The notes beneath the pieces were generated by a model. It was given only the letters and a program-made list of their open reading frames with translations. It made no database searches and was not told the DNA's origin. The position numbers were made by a program, and so were the translations under genes. This document shows, in pieces, positions 23,949 through 32,524 of a stretch of 64,000 nt of DNA. Each line of letters begins with the position of its first letter. The stretch's first letter is position 1. Source of the stretch: UBA1847 sp942492205 (GTDB lineage Bacteria; Pseudomonadota; Gammaproteobacteria; Steroidobacterales; Woeseiaceae); contig CALODT010000002.1 of NCBI GenBank assembly GCA_942492205.1, positions 62,001 to 126,000 on the forward strand, written 5' to 3'.

Positions 23949-26105
23949 ATGGACTACGCTGCAACACTTCTCTCCAAGCTGCCGGGCGCCTCGAAGCGAG
24001 ATCATGGTCTCGGCCGCCTCGTCGAGACCCTGAAGTCCTACCTGTCCGAACAACACGTCGAGCAGATCCTGAAGGCCTATGAGTTCGGCGCCGTCGCGCA
24101 CGAAGGCCAGACCAGGAAGACCGGCGAGCCGTACATCACCCACCCCGTTGCCGTCGCCCAGGCGCTAGCGGAAATGCGCCTCGACTCGCAGGCCATCTGC
24201 GCCGCCTTATTGCACGACGTGGTAGAGGACACCCCCGCATCGCTGCAGCAGATAGAAGCGCAGTTCGGCGCTGAAGTTGCGCAACTTGTCGACGCCGTCA
24301 GCAAGCTCGACCAGATTCAGTTCCGCAGCCGTGCAGAGGCCCAGGCCGAGAGCTTCCGCAAAATGATGCTGGCGATGATCGAGGATATTCGCGTCATCCT
24401 CGTCAAGCTGTCCGACCGCCTGCATAACATGCAAACGCTCGACGCTATGCCGGTTGCGAAAAAGAAGCGCATTGCTCGCGAGACGCTCGACATCTATGCA
24501 CCGATCGCCAATCGACTTGGCATCAACCGCATGAAGGTCGAGCTCGAAGACCTCGGTTTCATGCACCTGCATCCGTACCGTTATCGTGTACTCGAAAACG
24601 CGCTGAAGAAAAGCAAGGGAAGCCAGCGCCAGATCGTCAAACGAATCTCCGAGGAGTTCGGTGCGGCGATGACTGAGGAAGGCATCGATGGACAGGTCAT
24701 CGGCCGAGAGAAACACCTGTACAGCATTTACAGAAAGATGGCGGAGAAGAAACGGCCGCTTGCCGACATCGTCGATGTTTACGGCTTTCGAATTATTGTC
24801 GAAGACGTCAACACCTGTTACCAGACACTGGGACTGGTGCATGCCCTTTACAAGCCGATGCCGGGACGTTTCAAGGACTACATCGCAATTCCCCGCATTA
24901 ACGGCTACCAGTCCTTGCACACAACGTTGTTCGGGCCGAAAGGGCTGCCGCTGGAAGTCCAGATCCGAACGCGCGAAATGGACCGGGTTGCGGAGGCCGG
25001 CGTCGCGTCTCACTGGCTGTACAAGGCGGACGAGAAAACCGATGCAACGCCCCAGCGCCGCGCGCGCGAGTGGCTGTCAAATCTCGCGGAAATCCAGCAG
25101 TCGGGTACTTCGGAAGAGTTCCTGGAAAGTGTCAAGGTCGACCTGTTTCCGGACAAGATCTACGTGTTCACACCCAAGGGCGACATCATGCCGCTGCCGA
25201 AAGGCGCGACGACCGTCGACTTCGCATACGCCGTCCACACCGACATCGGCAATCGCTGTGTCGCGGCCAAGATAGACCGCAGCCTGGTGCCGCTGAGAAC
25301 GTCTTTGCAGAACGGCCAGACCGTCGAGATCGTTACCGCGCGGGGTGCGAAACCCAATCCGAACTGGCTGACGTTCGTGCGTTCCGCCAAGGCGCGTACG
25401 GCAATTCGCAACCATATGAAGAACCTGCGCTCTGTCGAATCGGTGGACCTCGGAAAGCGCCTGCTCGACAAGTCACTGAAGGACCTGGGTTCGTCGCTGC
25501 GCAAGGTGGGCAAGGTTCGAATGTCCGCCGCACTCGAGGACCTCGGCCTCAACAATACGGCAGAACTCTTCGAACAGCTCGGGCTCGGAGAGCGGCTGGC
25601 ACCGCTCACTGCGCGCATGCTGGTCGGCGTCGACGAGACTGGCGAAACCGACGACAAGGCGGCAAGCCTCGTAATCGCCGGCACGGAAGGCATGGTGGTC
25701 AGCTATGGGAAATGTTGTTACCCGATTCCGGGTGATGTCGTCATGGGCTACCTCACCGCGGGACGTGGTGTGGTGATCCACAGAAACACCTGCGGCAACC
25801 TCAGTAACTTCAGGAAGCAGCCGGAGAAGTGGATTACGGTTTCCTGGAACAAGGACCTCGACAAAGAGTTCTCATCGCAGATTCAGGCTGAAACACGCAA
25901 CCGTACCGGCGTGCTTGCAGAGGTCGCCGCCACCATTGCGGACTGCGGATCCAACATTGAACAAGTTCAAGTTCTCGGCAGGCACGAAGACTGCTCCGTG
26001 CTATCGTTCCTGTTGACGGTAAAAGACCGCAGCCACCTTGCACGCATCATGCGTGGCGTTCGCAAGATGCAGAACGTGTTGAAGGTAACGCGCGACTGCG
26101 CTTAG
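23949..26105 (+). CDS. spoT: Bifunctional (p)ppGpp synthetase/hydrolase
   Basis: Protein of 718 residues controlling the stringent response. The N-terminal HD hydrolase domain is intact (His65, His89-Asp90 in LLHDVVEDT), so this is SpoT-like, not RelA. The synthetase domain has YGFRIIV near 278 and GYQSLHTT near 319. A TGS domain (KIYVFTPKGDIMPLPKGA) is near 400, and a zinc-finger/RIS region and a C-terminal ACT domain (TGVLAEVAATIADCGSNI) follow. ridA and recG are downstream on the same strand, the usual cluster. Confidence 0.97.
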   Translation: MDYAATLLSKLPGASKRDHGLGRLVETLKSYLSEQHVEQILKAYEFGAVAHEGQTRKTGEPYITHPVAVAQALAEMRLDSQAICAALLHDVVEDTPASLQQIEAQFGAEVAQLVDAVSKLDQIQFRSRAEAQAESFRKMMLAMIEDIRVILVKLSDRLHNMQTLDAMPVAKKKRIARETLDIYAPIANRLGINRMKVELEDLGFMHLHPYRYRVLENALKKSKGSQRQIVKRISEEFGAAMTEEGIDGQVIGREKHLYSIYRKMAEKKRPLADIVDVYGFRIIVEDVNTCYQTLGLVHALYKPMPGRFKDYIAIPRINGYQSLHTTLFGPKGLPLEVQIRTREMDRVAEAGVASHWLYKADEKTDATPQRRAREWLSNLAEIQQSGTSEEFLESVKVDLFPDKIYVFTPKGDIMPLPKGATTVDFAYAVHTDIGNRCVAAKIDRSLVPLRTSLQNGQTVEIVTARGAKPNPNWLTFVRSAKARTAIRNHMKNLRSVESVDLGKRLLDKSLKDLGSSLRKVGKVRMSAALEDLGLNNTAELFEQLGLGERLAPLTARMLVGVDETGETDDKAASLVIAGTEGMVVSYGKCCYPIPGDVVMGYLTAGRGVVIHRNTCGNLSNFRKQPEKWITVSWNKDLDKEFSSQIQAETRNRTGVLAEVAATIADCGSNIEQVQVLGRHEDCSVLSFLLTVKDRSHLARIMRGVRKMQNVLKVTRDCA

Positions 26106-26131
26106 CTCGACGAATTTTTCAGGATGCAGCA

Positions 26132-26512
26132 ATGACCAAGCAGGCAGTTCATACAGACAACGCACCGGCCGCGATCGGAACTTACTCGCAGGCCGCACGC
26201 GCCGGCGATCTCGTGTTTCTTTCCGGGCAGATCCCGCTGCTCCCTGGCACCATGGAAATGGTCGCCGGCGATTTCGAGGCGCGCGCGCGCCAGGTCTTCT
26301 CAAACCTTGAAGCTGTCGCAGTCGCGGCCGGTGGCTCACTCAACGACGTGGTCAAGGTCACCGTGTTCCTGACCGACCTCGACAACTTCGCGACCGTCAA
26401 CGCAGTCATGGAGGACTTCTTCGAAACGCCTTACCCGGCAAGAGCCGCCGTCGGCGTCGCCTCGCTTCCCAAAGGTGCCGATGTCGAGGCAGATGCCATC
26501 CTGGTCCTGTAG
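26132..26512 (+). CDS. ridA: Enamine/imine deaminase RidA
   Basis: Protein of 126 residues of the Rid/YjgF family, which hydrolyses reactive 2-aminoacrylate and related enamines to keto acids and ammonia. The YSQAARAGDLVFLSGQIP strand block and the C-terminal PARAAVGVASLPKGADVE, with the substrate-carboxylate Arg, are visible. It lies 26 bases after spoT. Confidence 0.95.
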   Translation: MTKQAVHTDNAPAAIGTYSQAARAGDLVFLSGQIPLLPGTMEMVAGDFEARARQVFSNLEAVAVAAGGSLNDVVKVTVFLTDLDNFATVNAVMEDFFETPYPARAAVGVASLPKGADVEADAILVL

Positions 26513-26572
26513 GCGGCCGTCCCCGCGCCATAATCGACTCCTCCTGCAGCGGCCGCGGAAAGCACACGTATC

Positions 26573-28645
26573 GTGGATCTTCAGTCAAGTCTGACCGCGC
26601 TCAGGGGCGTCGGTCCGTCGCTTGCCGCGAAGCTGGAGAAGCTGGGGCTGTATCGTGTCGAGGATCTGCTGTTCCTGTTGCCGCTGCGCTACGAGGACAG
26701 GACGCAGCTCGTCAGGCTGGGGTCGCTGCAGCCCGGCCAGCGCTGCCTCGTTAGCGGGGAAGTACTGCTTGCCGAAGTTGTTTTCCGTGGACGCCGCAAC
26801 CTCTTGGTGCGCATCGGTGACGGCACCGGGCAGCTCACGTTGCGCTTCTTCCATTTTTCGCGGCAACAACAGGCACAGTTTCAAGCCGGTGCAGAGATAA
26901 GCTGCTTCGGTGAATGTCGTCGTGGCGCCAGCGGCCTCGAGATGATTCACCCGGAGTACCGCATGCTGCGCAAAGGCGACGCCAGCGCGACGACTGAAGC
27001 CCTGACACCGATATACCCGGCCACCGAGGGCGTACAACAGGGCCGACTGCGGAACCTTACGGACCAGGCACTCAGGCAGATGCGGGATACGCCGCCAGTC
27101 GAACTGCTGCCCGGGGATATCACCGGCGAACTCGGCATGCCCTCCCTGGCCGATGCCGTTCGTTACCTGCACAGGCCGCCGCCCGATGCCGACGTTGAAC
27201 GACTCCTGCAAGGCAGCCATCCGTGCCAGCAGCGCCTCGCGTTCGAGGAGCTGCTGGCGCATTACCTGAGCCTGAGAAGCCTGCGGGCGCTCGCGGAAAC
27301 AGAGCGCGCCACGGCCCTGACAGGCGGCGAGGCACAGGTCCAGAAGTTCATCAGTGCCCTGCCGTTCGAGCTGACCGCTGCCCAGAAACGCGTCTGTGAC
27401 GAGATACTCGGCGACCTTTCAAGACCGAACCCGATGATGCGCCTCATCCAGGGCGATGTCGGCTCGGGCAAGACGGTGGTCGCCGCCATCGCCTGCCTGA
27501 AGGCCATCGCCTGCGGCGTGCAGGCGGCCATCATGGCGCCTACCGAGCTGCTGGCGGAGCAGCACTGGCAAAACTTTGCACAATGGTTTCGCCCGCTGGG
27601 CATCGAGCCGGCCTGGCTGAGCGGCAGCCAGCGGGTCGCCGCTCGTCGCGACTCACTGGAATCGATTGCGGATGGCAGCGCCCAGCTCGCGGTTGGTACG
27701 CACGCCCTGTTCCAGGAAGGCGTGACTTTCAAAGACCTTGCGCTCGTCGTCATCGATGAGCAGCACAGGTTCGGCGTGCACCAGCGGATGGCGTTGCGCG
27801 ACAAAGGCCGGTCGACCGATGGCCAGCCGCACCAGCTCGTCATGACGGCGACGCCCATTCCCCGAACGCTGGCGATGGCGGCCTATGCCGACCTCGACAC
27901 ATCGGTTATCGATGAACTGCCGCCCGGCCGGCAGCCGGTTTCGACCATTGCTGTGCCCGACACCCGACGCGCCGAGATTGTCGAGCGTGTTCGCTCGGCC
28001 TGCGCGGCCGGTCAGCAGGCCTACTGGGTGTGCCCGCTGATCGAAGAGTCCGAGGTGCTCGACTACCAGGCCGCGGAAGCGAGTTACGCGGCACTGACCG
28101 GGGCGCTGCCGGAGCTGCGCATCGGACTGGTTCACGGACGCATGCGCGCCGCCGAGAAGGAACGCGGCATGCAGGCATTCAAGGAGGGACTTATTCAGCT
28201 TCTCGTGGCGACGACGGTCATCGAGGTCGGTGTCGACGTGCCCAACGCCAGCCTGATGATCATTGAAAACGCAGAACGCATGGGACTGTCGCAATTGCAC
28301 CAGCTGCGCGGACGAGTCGGACGGGGTGCCAGGCAAAGTCATTGCGTGTTGCTCTACAAGCCACCGCTGGGCCGTATCGCCAAACAGCGGCTTGCGGTAT
28401 TGCGCGACACCAACGATGGTTTTGTTGTCGCGCAGCGCGACCTCGAGCTGCGCGGCCCGGGTGAATTGCTGGGCACGCGCCAGACCGGCCTGCCCGACTA
28501 CCGCGTCGCCAACCTGGTGCGCGACGCCGAGCTCATGCCACAGGTACAGTTGACGGCAGAATCGTTGCGCAGGAATTCAGCATCGACAGCTGCCGCGATT
28601 GTTCGGCGCTGGCTGGGGGACGCGGGACGCTACGGCAAGGTGTAG
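26573..28645 (+). CDS. recG: ATP-dependent DNA helicase RecG
   Basis: Protein of 690 residues, close to the usual ~693. RecG regresses stalled forks and migrates Holliday junctions. An N-terminal wedge/OB domain (about 50-150) precedes helicase motif I GDVGSGKTVV near 297, the DEQHRFG box near 396, and RTLAMAAYADLD. Near the end are the LRGRVGRG and LGTRQTG motifs. The start is GTG. The stop codon lies within the first arm of the repeat at 28641. Confidence 0.97.
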   Translation: MDLQSSLTALRGVGPSLAAKLEKLGLYRVEDLLFLLPLRYEDRTQLVRLGSLQPGQRCLVSGEVLLAEVVFRGRRNLLVRIGDGTGQLTLRFFHFSRQQQAQFQAGAEISCFGECRRGASGLEMIHPEYRMLRKGDASATTEALTPIYPATEGVQQGRLRNLTDQALRQMRDTPPVELLPGDITGELGMPSLADAVRYLHRPPPDADVERLLQGSHPCQQRLAFEELLAHYLSLRSLRALAETERATALTGGEAQVQKFISALPFELTAAQKRVCDEILGDLSRPNPMMRLIQGDVGSGKTVVAAIACLKAIACGVQAAIMAPTELLAEQHWQNFAQWFRPLGIEPAWLSGSQRVAARRDSLESIADGSAQLAVGTHALFQEGVTFKDLALVVIDEQHRFGVHQRMALRDKGRSTDGQPHQLVMTATPIPRTLAMAAYADLDTSVIDELPPGRQPVSTIAVPDTRRAEIVERVRSACAAGQQAYWVCPLIEESEVLDYQAAEASYAALTGALPELRIGLVHGRMRAAEKERGMQAFKEGLIQLLVATTVIEVGVDVPNASLMIIENAERMGLSQLHQLRGRVGRGARQSHCVLLYKPPLGRIAKQRLAVLRDTNDGFVVAQRDLELRGPGELLGTRQTGLPDYRVANLVRDAELMPQVQLTAESLRRNSASTAAAIVRRWLGDAGRYGKV

Positions 28646-28706
28646 GAGCATGTAAACCTTCCGGCATCAGCCGGAAGGAAAACGTGCACTGAGACGCGCT
28701 CCTACA
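28641..28706. repeat. Nested palindrome (REP/BIME-like) after recG
   Basis: Outer arms TGTAGGAGC (28641-28649) and GCTCCTACA (28698-28706) are perfect 9-bp inverted repeats. They enclose a perfect 9-bp hairpin CCTTCCGGC-ATCA-GCCGGAAGG (28657-28678). The recG stop TAG is formed by the left arm. The inner hairpin might also end recG transcription, but no T-run follows. The left arm matches the word that opens the element at 7329. Confidence 0.65.
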
Positions 28707-28735
28707 ACGACGTCGCGTCAAGTACACTACGCGCC

Positions 28736-29644
28736 ATGAAACCCGTTCCCGCTAATGCCTTCCGGCCCCAACTCGTCCGCCAGCTTCGCAACTACGGCAA
28801 GCTGATGCGGCTCGACAAGCCGATCGGCATCTGGCTGTTGCTGTGGCCCACGTTGTGGGCGCTCTGGCTTGCCGGGGAAGGCACCCCGGACCAGGGCCTT
28901 TTTGTAATCTTCGTGCTCGGCGTGATTGTCATGCGCTCGGCCGGCTGCGTGTTGAATGACTATGCCGATCGAAAAATCGACCCGTACGTGGAGCGCACGC
29001 GCACTCGGCCGATTGCCTCGGGTGCGGTTGCACCGCTTGAGGCCCTGACGTTATTTTTCGCGCTTGGCCTGATCGCGATCGGGCTGGCGAGCATGCTGAA
29101 TACGCCGGCGAGGCTGCTGGCTGTAATCGGCGCCGCGCTGACGGTTGCCTACCCGTTTGTGAAGCGCTTCGTCTCCATTCCGCAGTTCGTTCTCGGTGCT
29201 GCTTTTGGCTGGGCGGTGCCAATGGCTTTTGCCGCCCAGACCGGCGCCACGCCGGAGCTTGCCTGGCTCGTTTTCGGAACAGCCATGATCTGGGCGGTCA
29301 TCTACGACACCTTCTACGCCATGGTGGACCGGGCGGACGACATTAAAGTAGGCGTCAAGTCGACCGCCATCCTGTTCGGTGAGGCCGACCTTTTTGTCAT
29401 TGGCGGCCTGCAGGTACTGATGCTCGTTGCGCTCGTCCTGGTTGGTGTGCGTGCATCACTGGGCTTCTGGTATTTCCTGTCGATCGTTGGCGCAGCAGGA
29501 CTGATGGCCTGGCACCAGTGGCTGGCGCGCGACCGCCAGCCTGCCGGCTGCTTCGCGGCCTTTCTGCACAACCATCTGATCGGCATGGTCATCTTCATTG
29601 GCATCGCGCTGCACTACGTTTTCAACCCGGTGGCTGCCGCCTGA
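28736..29644 (+). CDS. ubiA: 4-hydroxybenzoate polyprenyltransferase
   Basis: Protein of 302 residues and about eight to nine membrane helices. It attaches the polyprenyl tail to 4-hydroxybenzoate in ubiquinone synthesis. The first Asp-rich motif NDYADRKID is at 74-82 and the second, DRADDIKVG, is near 197; both bind the Mg-diphosphate. The stop is one base from the convergent comF stop. Ubiquinone supply fits the aerobic respiratory chain encoded downstream. Confidence 0.95.
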   Translation: MKPVPANAFRPQLVRQLRNYGKLMRLDKPIGIWLLLWPTLWALWLAGEGTPDQGLFVIFVLGVIVMRSAGCVLNDYADRKIDPYVERTRTRPIASGAVAPLEALTLFFALGLIAIGLASMLNTPARLLAVIGAALTVAYPFVKRFVSIPQFVLGAAFGWAVPMAFAAQTGATPELAWLVFGTAMIWAVIYDTFYAMVDRADDIKVGVKSTAILFGEADLFVIGGLQVLMLVALVLVGVRASLGFWYFLSIVGAAGLMAWHQWLARDRQPAGCFAAFLHNHLIGMVIFIGIALHYVFNPVAAA

Positions 29645-29645
29645 A

Positions 29646-30386
29646 CTAAGCCGCCCTTGCCACGGCCAACACACTGACCTGTTCGACCCCTGCCTCGAGC
29701 AGCACCCTGGCGAGTTGCCGGGTTGTTTCCCCGGTCGTCACGACGTCATCGACGAGGACGAGGTGCCGATAGGGTGACGTGCCCTTTGCCTCGAATGCAT
29801 CGCGGAGGTTCTTGCGCCGCTCGGACGCCGTAAGGCCCGACTGGTAGCGCGTCGCACGGCAGCGTCGCGCCACGTTCGTTACCGGCAAATCAAGGCGCTT
29901 CGCCAGTGGACGGCACAGCTCGTGCGCCTGGTTGAAGCCGCGCCAGGCCAGTCGCCTGGGGTGCAACGGAACCGGCAGCAAGCCGTCGACGTCTGCCGGC
30001 AATCGTCGCTCGGCATGGTCTGCGAGCAGACTTGCGAACGCCACCGCGTAGTGCAGTCGCCGACCGAACTTCAGGGCCTTGAGCCCGGCATCGACGGGAA
30101 ACTCGTACCTTAGAGGCGCAAGTGCCACGGCGAACGGCGGCGGCCGTGCCTGGCAGCTTGCACAATGCACGCCCGCCGGTAACTCGAGGTCCCGGGGTGC
30201 CGCACAGCCGCTACAGGCATTGCCAATCCACGGCAGGTCAGCGTGACAGCCGCGGCACAGTTGCTCGCCAAGATCGCCGGTTCGACTTCCGCAGAACACG
30301 CAGCACAGCGGCATGACCGCGTCGTCCAAACGAGAAAGCGCCCGGCCGGCCGCGTGAACAAGCGCTCTGAGGTGGTGACGACGCAT
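29646..30386 (-). CDS. comF: ComF-family phosphoribosyltransferase-like protein
   Basis: Protein of 246 residues. Four Cys pairs near the N-terminus (LCCVFC, LCRGC, ACSGC, HCASC) form a zinc-ribbon region. The C-terminal half is a type I PRTase-like domain with LVLVDDVVTTGET as the PRPP loop near 210. The family is needed for DNA uptake in competent bacteria, although the exact reaction is unclear. Type IV pili in this window could take part in the same process; that link is inference. It is divergent from the BioC-like gene. Confidence 0.9.
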   Translation of the reverse strand: MRRHHLRALVHAAGRALSRLDDAVMPLCCVFCGSRTGDLGEQLCRGCHADLPWIGNACSGCAAPRDLELPAGVHCASCQARPPPFAVALAPLRYEFPVDAGLKALKFGRRLHYAVAFASLLADHAERRLPADVDGLLPVPLHPRRLAWRGFNQAHELCRPLAKRLDLPVTNVARRCRATRYQSGLTASERRKNLRDAFEAKGTSPYRHLVLVDDVVTTGETTRQLARVLLEAGVEQVSVLAVARAA

Positions 30387-30495
30387 TTACCCAGTCTTCT
30401 GCAAGCGCGTCGCGCACCGCCACAACAGATTCTCGCCAATAGGCGCTGAAAAGCATGGTACGTTTGATCGCCACGACCAGTCACCATCACAGCAA

Positions 30496-31377
30496 GTGGA
30501 CCAGAACCCAAACGACGGACCTACGTTCAACACGCGCGACGTTCGGCGCCGCGCTGATGATGCGGCGGCGAGCTTCGACTCGGCGGATTTCGTACACACC
30601 GTTACGCGTGATGGCCTGTTGGAACGCATGCGGCCGCTGGTCATCGAGCCCGCCCGGATCCTGGACCTCGGCGCCGCAACCGGTAGCGCAGCGGCCGGGC
30701 TGAGAAAGCGCTTTGGCTCCGCGCACCTCGTCTCTCTCGACCTGTCGCTGAACATGCTGCGCCAGGCAAAACGCAAACGTCCCTGGCTGTCGCGAGCGCG
30801 CAGCTCGTTCGTACAGGCGGATGCCGCGCGCCTGCCAATCGAGGACGGCAGCATCGACCTGGTGTTCTCGAACCTGCTGCTGCCCTTCGCAGGACACCCG
30901 CAGCCAGTTTTCGAACAAGTTGCACGGGTGCTGCGAAAAGACGGTGTGTTTGCTTTCGCGACACTGGGGCCGGACAGCCTGCTGGAACTACGGCGCGCAT
31001 GGGGCCACGTCGACGAGCAGGCTCATGTCAGCCAGTTTCCGGACATGCACGATGTCGGTGATGGGCTCGTTGCGGCGGGCCTGCGCGATCCCGTTCTGGA
31101 TGTTGATCGTCTTACCCTTGAGTACGACGATGTGACGCGCCTGTTCTCGGATCTTCGCGACGTGGGGGCACGAAACACGCTGCAACAGCGCCGACGGTCG
31201 CTGCTTGGGAGGGGATCTTTCGCGAAGATGCAGTCCGCCCTTGCCGGCGCATCCGAGGACGGCAGAATCCGCCTCGAGCTCGAACTGGTCTACGGACACT
31301 GCTGGGGTGGCGGCCCACGCATGGACCCCACCAACTACATGATTGACGCCTCGCGCATTCCGCGGCGTCGGGGCTGA
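30496..31377 (+). CDS. bioC: BioC-like malonyl-ACP O-methyltransferase
   Basis: Protein of 293 residues, a class I SAM methyltransferase: motif I ILDLGAATGSAA near 54-65, then LVSLDLSLNMLRQA, and LVFSNLLLPF as motif IV. The N-terminal FDSADFVHTVTRDGLLERM and the tail GGGPRMDPTNY, though diverged, recall BioC, which caps malonyl-ACP to start biotin synthesis. Adjacency to comF matches the bio-comF clusters of other gammaproteobacteria, but no other bio gene is here. The GTG start at 30496 is tentative. A different small-molecule methyltransferase is possible. Confidence 0.75.
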   Translation: MDQNPNDGPTFNTRDVRRRADDAAASFDSADFVHTVTRDGLLERMRPLVIEPARILDLGAATGSAAAGLRKRFGSAHLVSLDLSLNMLRQAKRKRPWLSRARSSFVQADAARLPIEDGSIDLVFSNLLLPFAGHPQPVFEQVARVLRKDGVFAFATLGPDSLLELRRAWGHVDEQAHVSQFPDMHDVGDGLVAAGLRDPVLDVDRLTLEYDDVTRLFSDLRDVGARNTLQQRRRSLLGRGSFAKMQSALAGASEDGRIRLELELVYGHCWGGGPRMDPTNYMIDASRIPRRRG

Positions 31378-31628
31378 TATCGCAGGCGCGTCGAAAATGT
31401 AACATTTATTCTACCAGCCATCGATAAACCATTGTTAAACAAGAATAAATCTCAGTAGCGTTTGGCGCAGCCACATTGCATGGCCGCAATGATTTCAGTA
31501 CACTGCGCAAGCGTTTTTGGCAGGCTACGCCGGTCAATGCGGCCAACAGACGACTGCCCGGGGTCACCGGGCCATGGCGAACCTAACTGTTCTTCTGCTC
31601 GTCACAACTGAAATTGAATATAAAGTGC

Positions 31629-31644
31629 GATCGTCACGACGATC
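31629..31644. promoter_or_regulatory. Perfect palindrome in the coxB leader
   Basis: GATCGTC-AC-GACGATC is a perfect 7-bp inverted repeat ending 17 bases before the coxB start, just after a TATAAA (31619-31624) that could be a -10 box. It could be an operator or an RNA hairpin over the ribosome-binding region. No regulator can be named. Confidence 0.4.
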
Positions 31645-31661
31645 TGCAAGGTGAATGATCA

Positions 31662-32471
31662 ATGTTGAGAAAGTCATTATTTAGCGTGCTTGCCTTAAGT
31701 CTCTGCGGCGTAGCAAGAGCCGAATGGGGGCTGAACATGCCCAAGGGAGTGACCGAGCTAAGCCTGGAAACGTACAACATCCACATGATGATCTTCTGGT
31801 GGTGTGTTGCGATCGGCGTTGTCGTTTTCGGCGTGATGATCTATTCGCTGTTCGCACACCGGAAGTCGCGGGGCGCCAAGCCGGCGAACTTCTCTCACAG
31901 CACGGTCGCCGAGGTTATCTGGACCGCCATTCCGGTGGTCATCCTGATGGTCATCGCGATACCGGTCGCCGAAACCATGGTGAAACTGGAAGACTCTCGC
32001 AATCCCGACATCTCCATCGTCGTCACAGCCTACCAGTGGCGCTGGCACTACAAGTACCAGGACGAGGATATCGCGTTCTATTCAAGCCTCGCCAGGCCGA
32101 GCCTCGAGGCGCGCCGCAAGCAGTCCGGCGTTGATCCTTTCGCGGTCGATAACTACCTGCTTGAGGTCGATCGTCGCGTGGTCGTACCACGCGACGCCAA
32201 GGTGCGCCTGCTGATTACGTCGAATGACGTCGTGCATTCCTGGTGGGTCCCGGATTTCGCCATCAAGAAAGACGCCGTGCCGGGCATTGTCAACGAAACC
32301 TGGTTCAAGCCAACAGAAGTCGGCGTCTATCGCGGCCAGTGCACGGAACTTTGTGGCAAGGATCATGGCTACATGCCGATCGTTGTCGAGGTGGTCGAGC
32401 CAGAGGCCTACCAGGCCTGGGTCGACACGCTACAGGAAGCAGACGCCCCGCGAGTCGCAAACGCACTTTAG
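31662..32471 (+). CDS. coxB: Cytochrome c oxidase subunit II
   Basis: Protein of 269 residues. A signal peptide ends near residue 20 (GVARA, EW), then two membrane helices (about 40-65 and 82-103) and a periplasmic cupredoxin domain. The binuclear CuA ligands are complete: His192, then Cys227, Cys231, His235 and Met238 (CTELCGKDHGYM). The aromatic YQWRWHYKY patch for electron entry is present. No fused cytochrome c domain is found, so a separate cytochrome c is the electron donor. First gene of the cox operon. Confidence 0.97.
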   Translation: MLRKSLFSVLALSLCGVARAEWGLNMPKGVTELSLETYNIHMMIFWWCVAIGVVVFGVMIYSLFAHRKSRGAKPANFSHSTVAEVIWTAIPVVILMVIAIPVAETMVKLEDSRNPDISIVVTAYQWRWHYKYQDEDIAFYSSLARPSLEARRKQSGVDPFAVDNYLLEVDRRVVVPRDAKVRLLITSNDVVHSWWVPDFAIKKDAVPGIVNETWFKPTEVGVYRGQCTELCGKDHGYMPIVVEVVEPEAYQAWVDTLQEADAPRVANAL

Positions 32472-32524
32472 GAACGAACAGCCGTCATGCCGGGCATGAC
32501 GACACGCAATCGGAGTATTACTGA

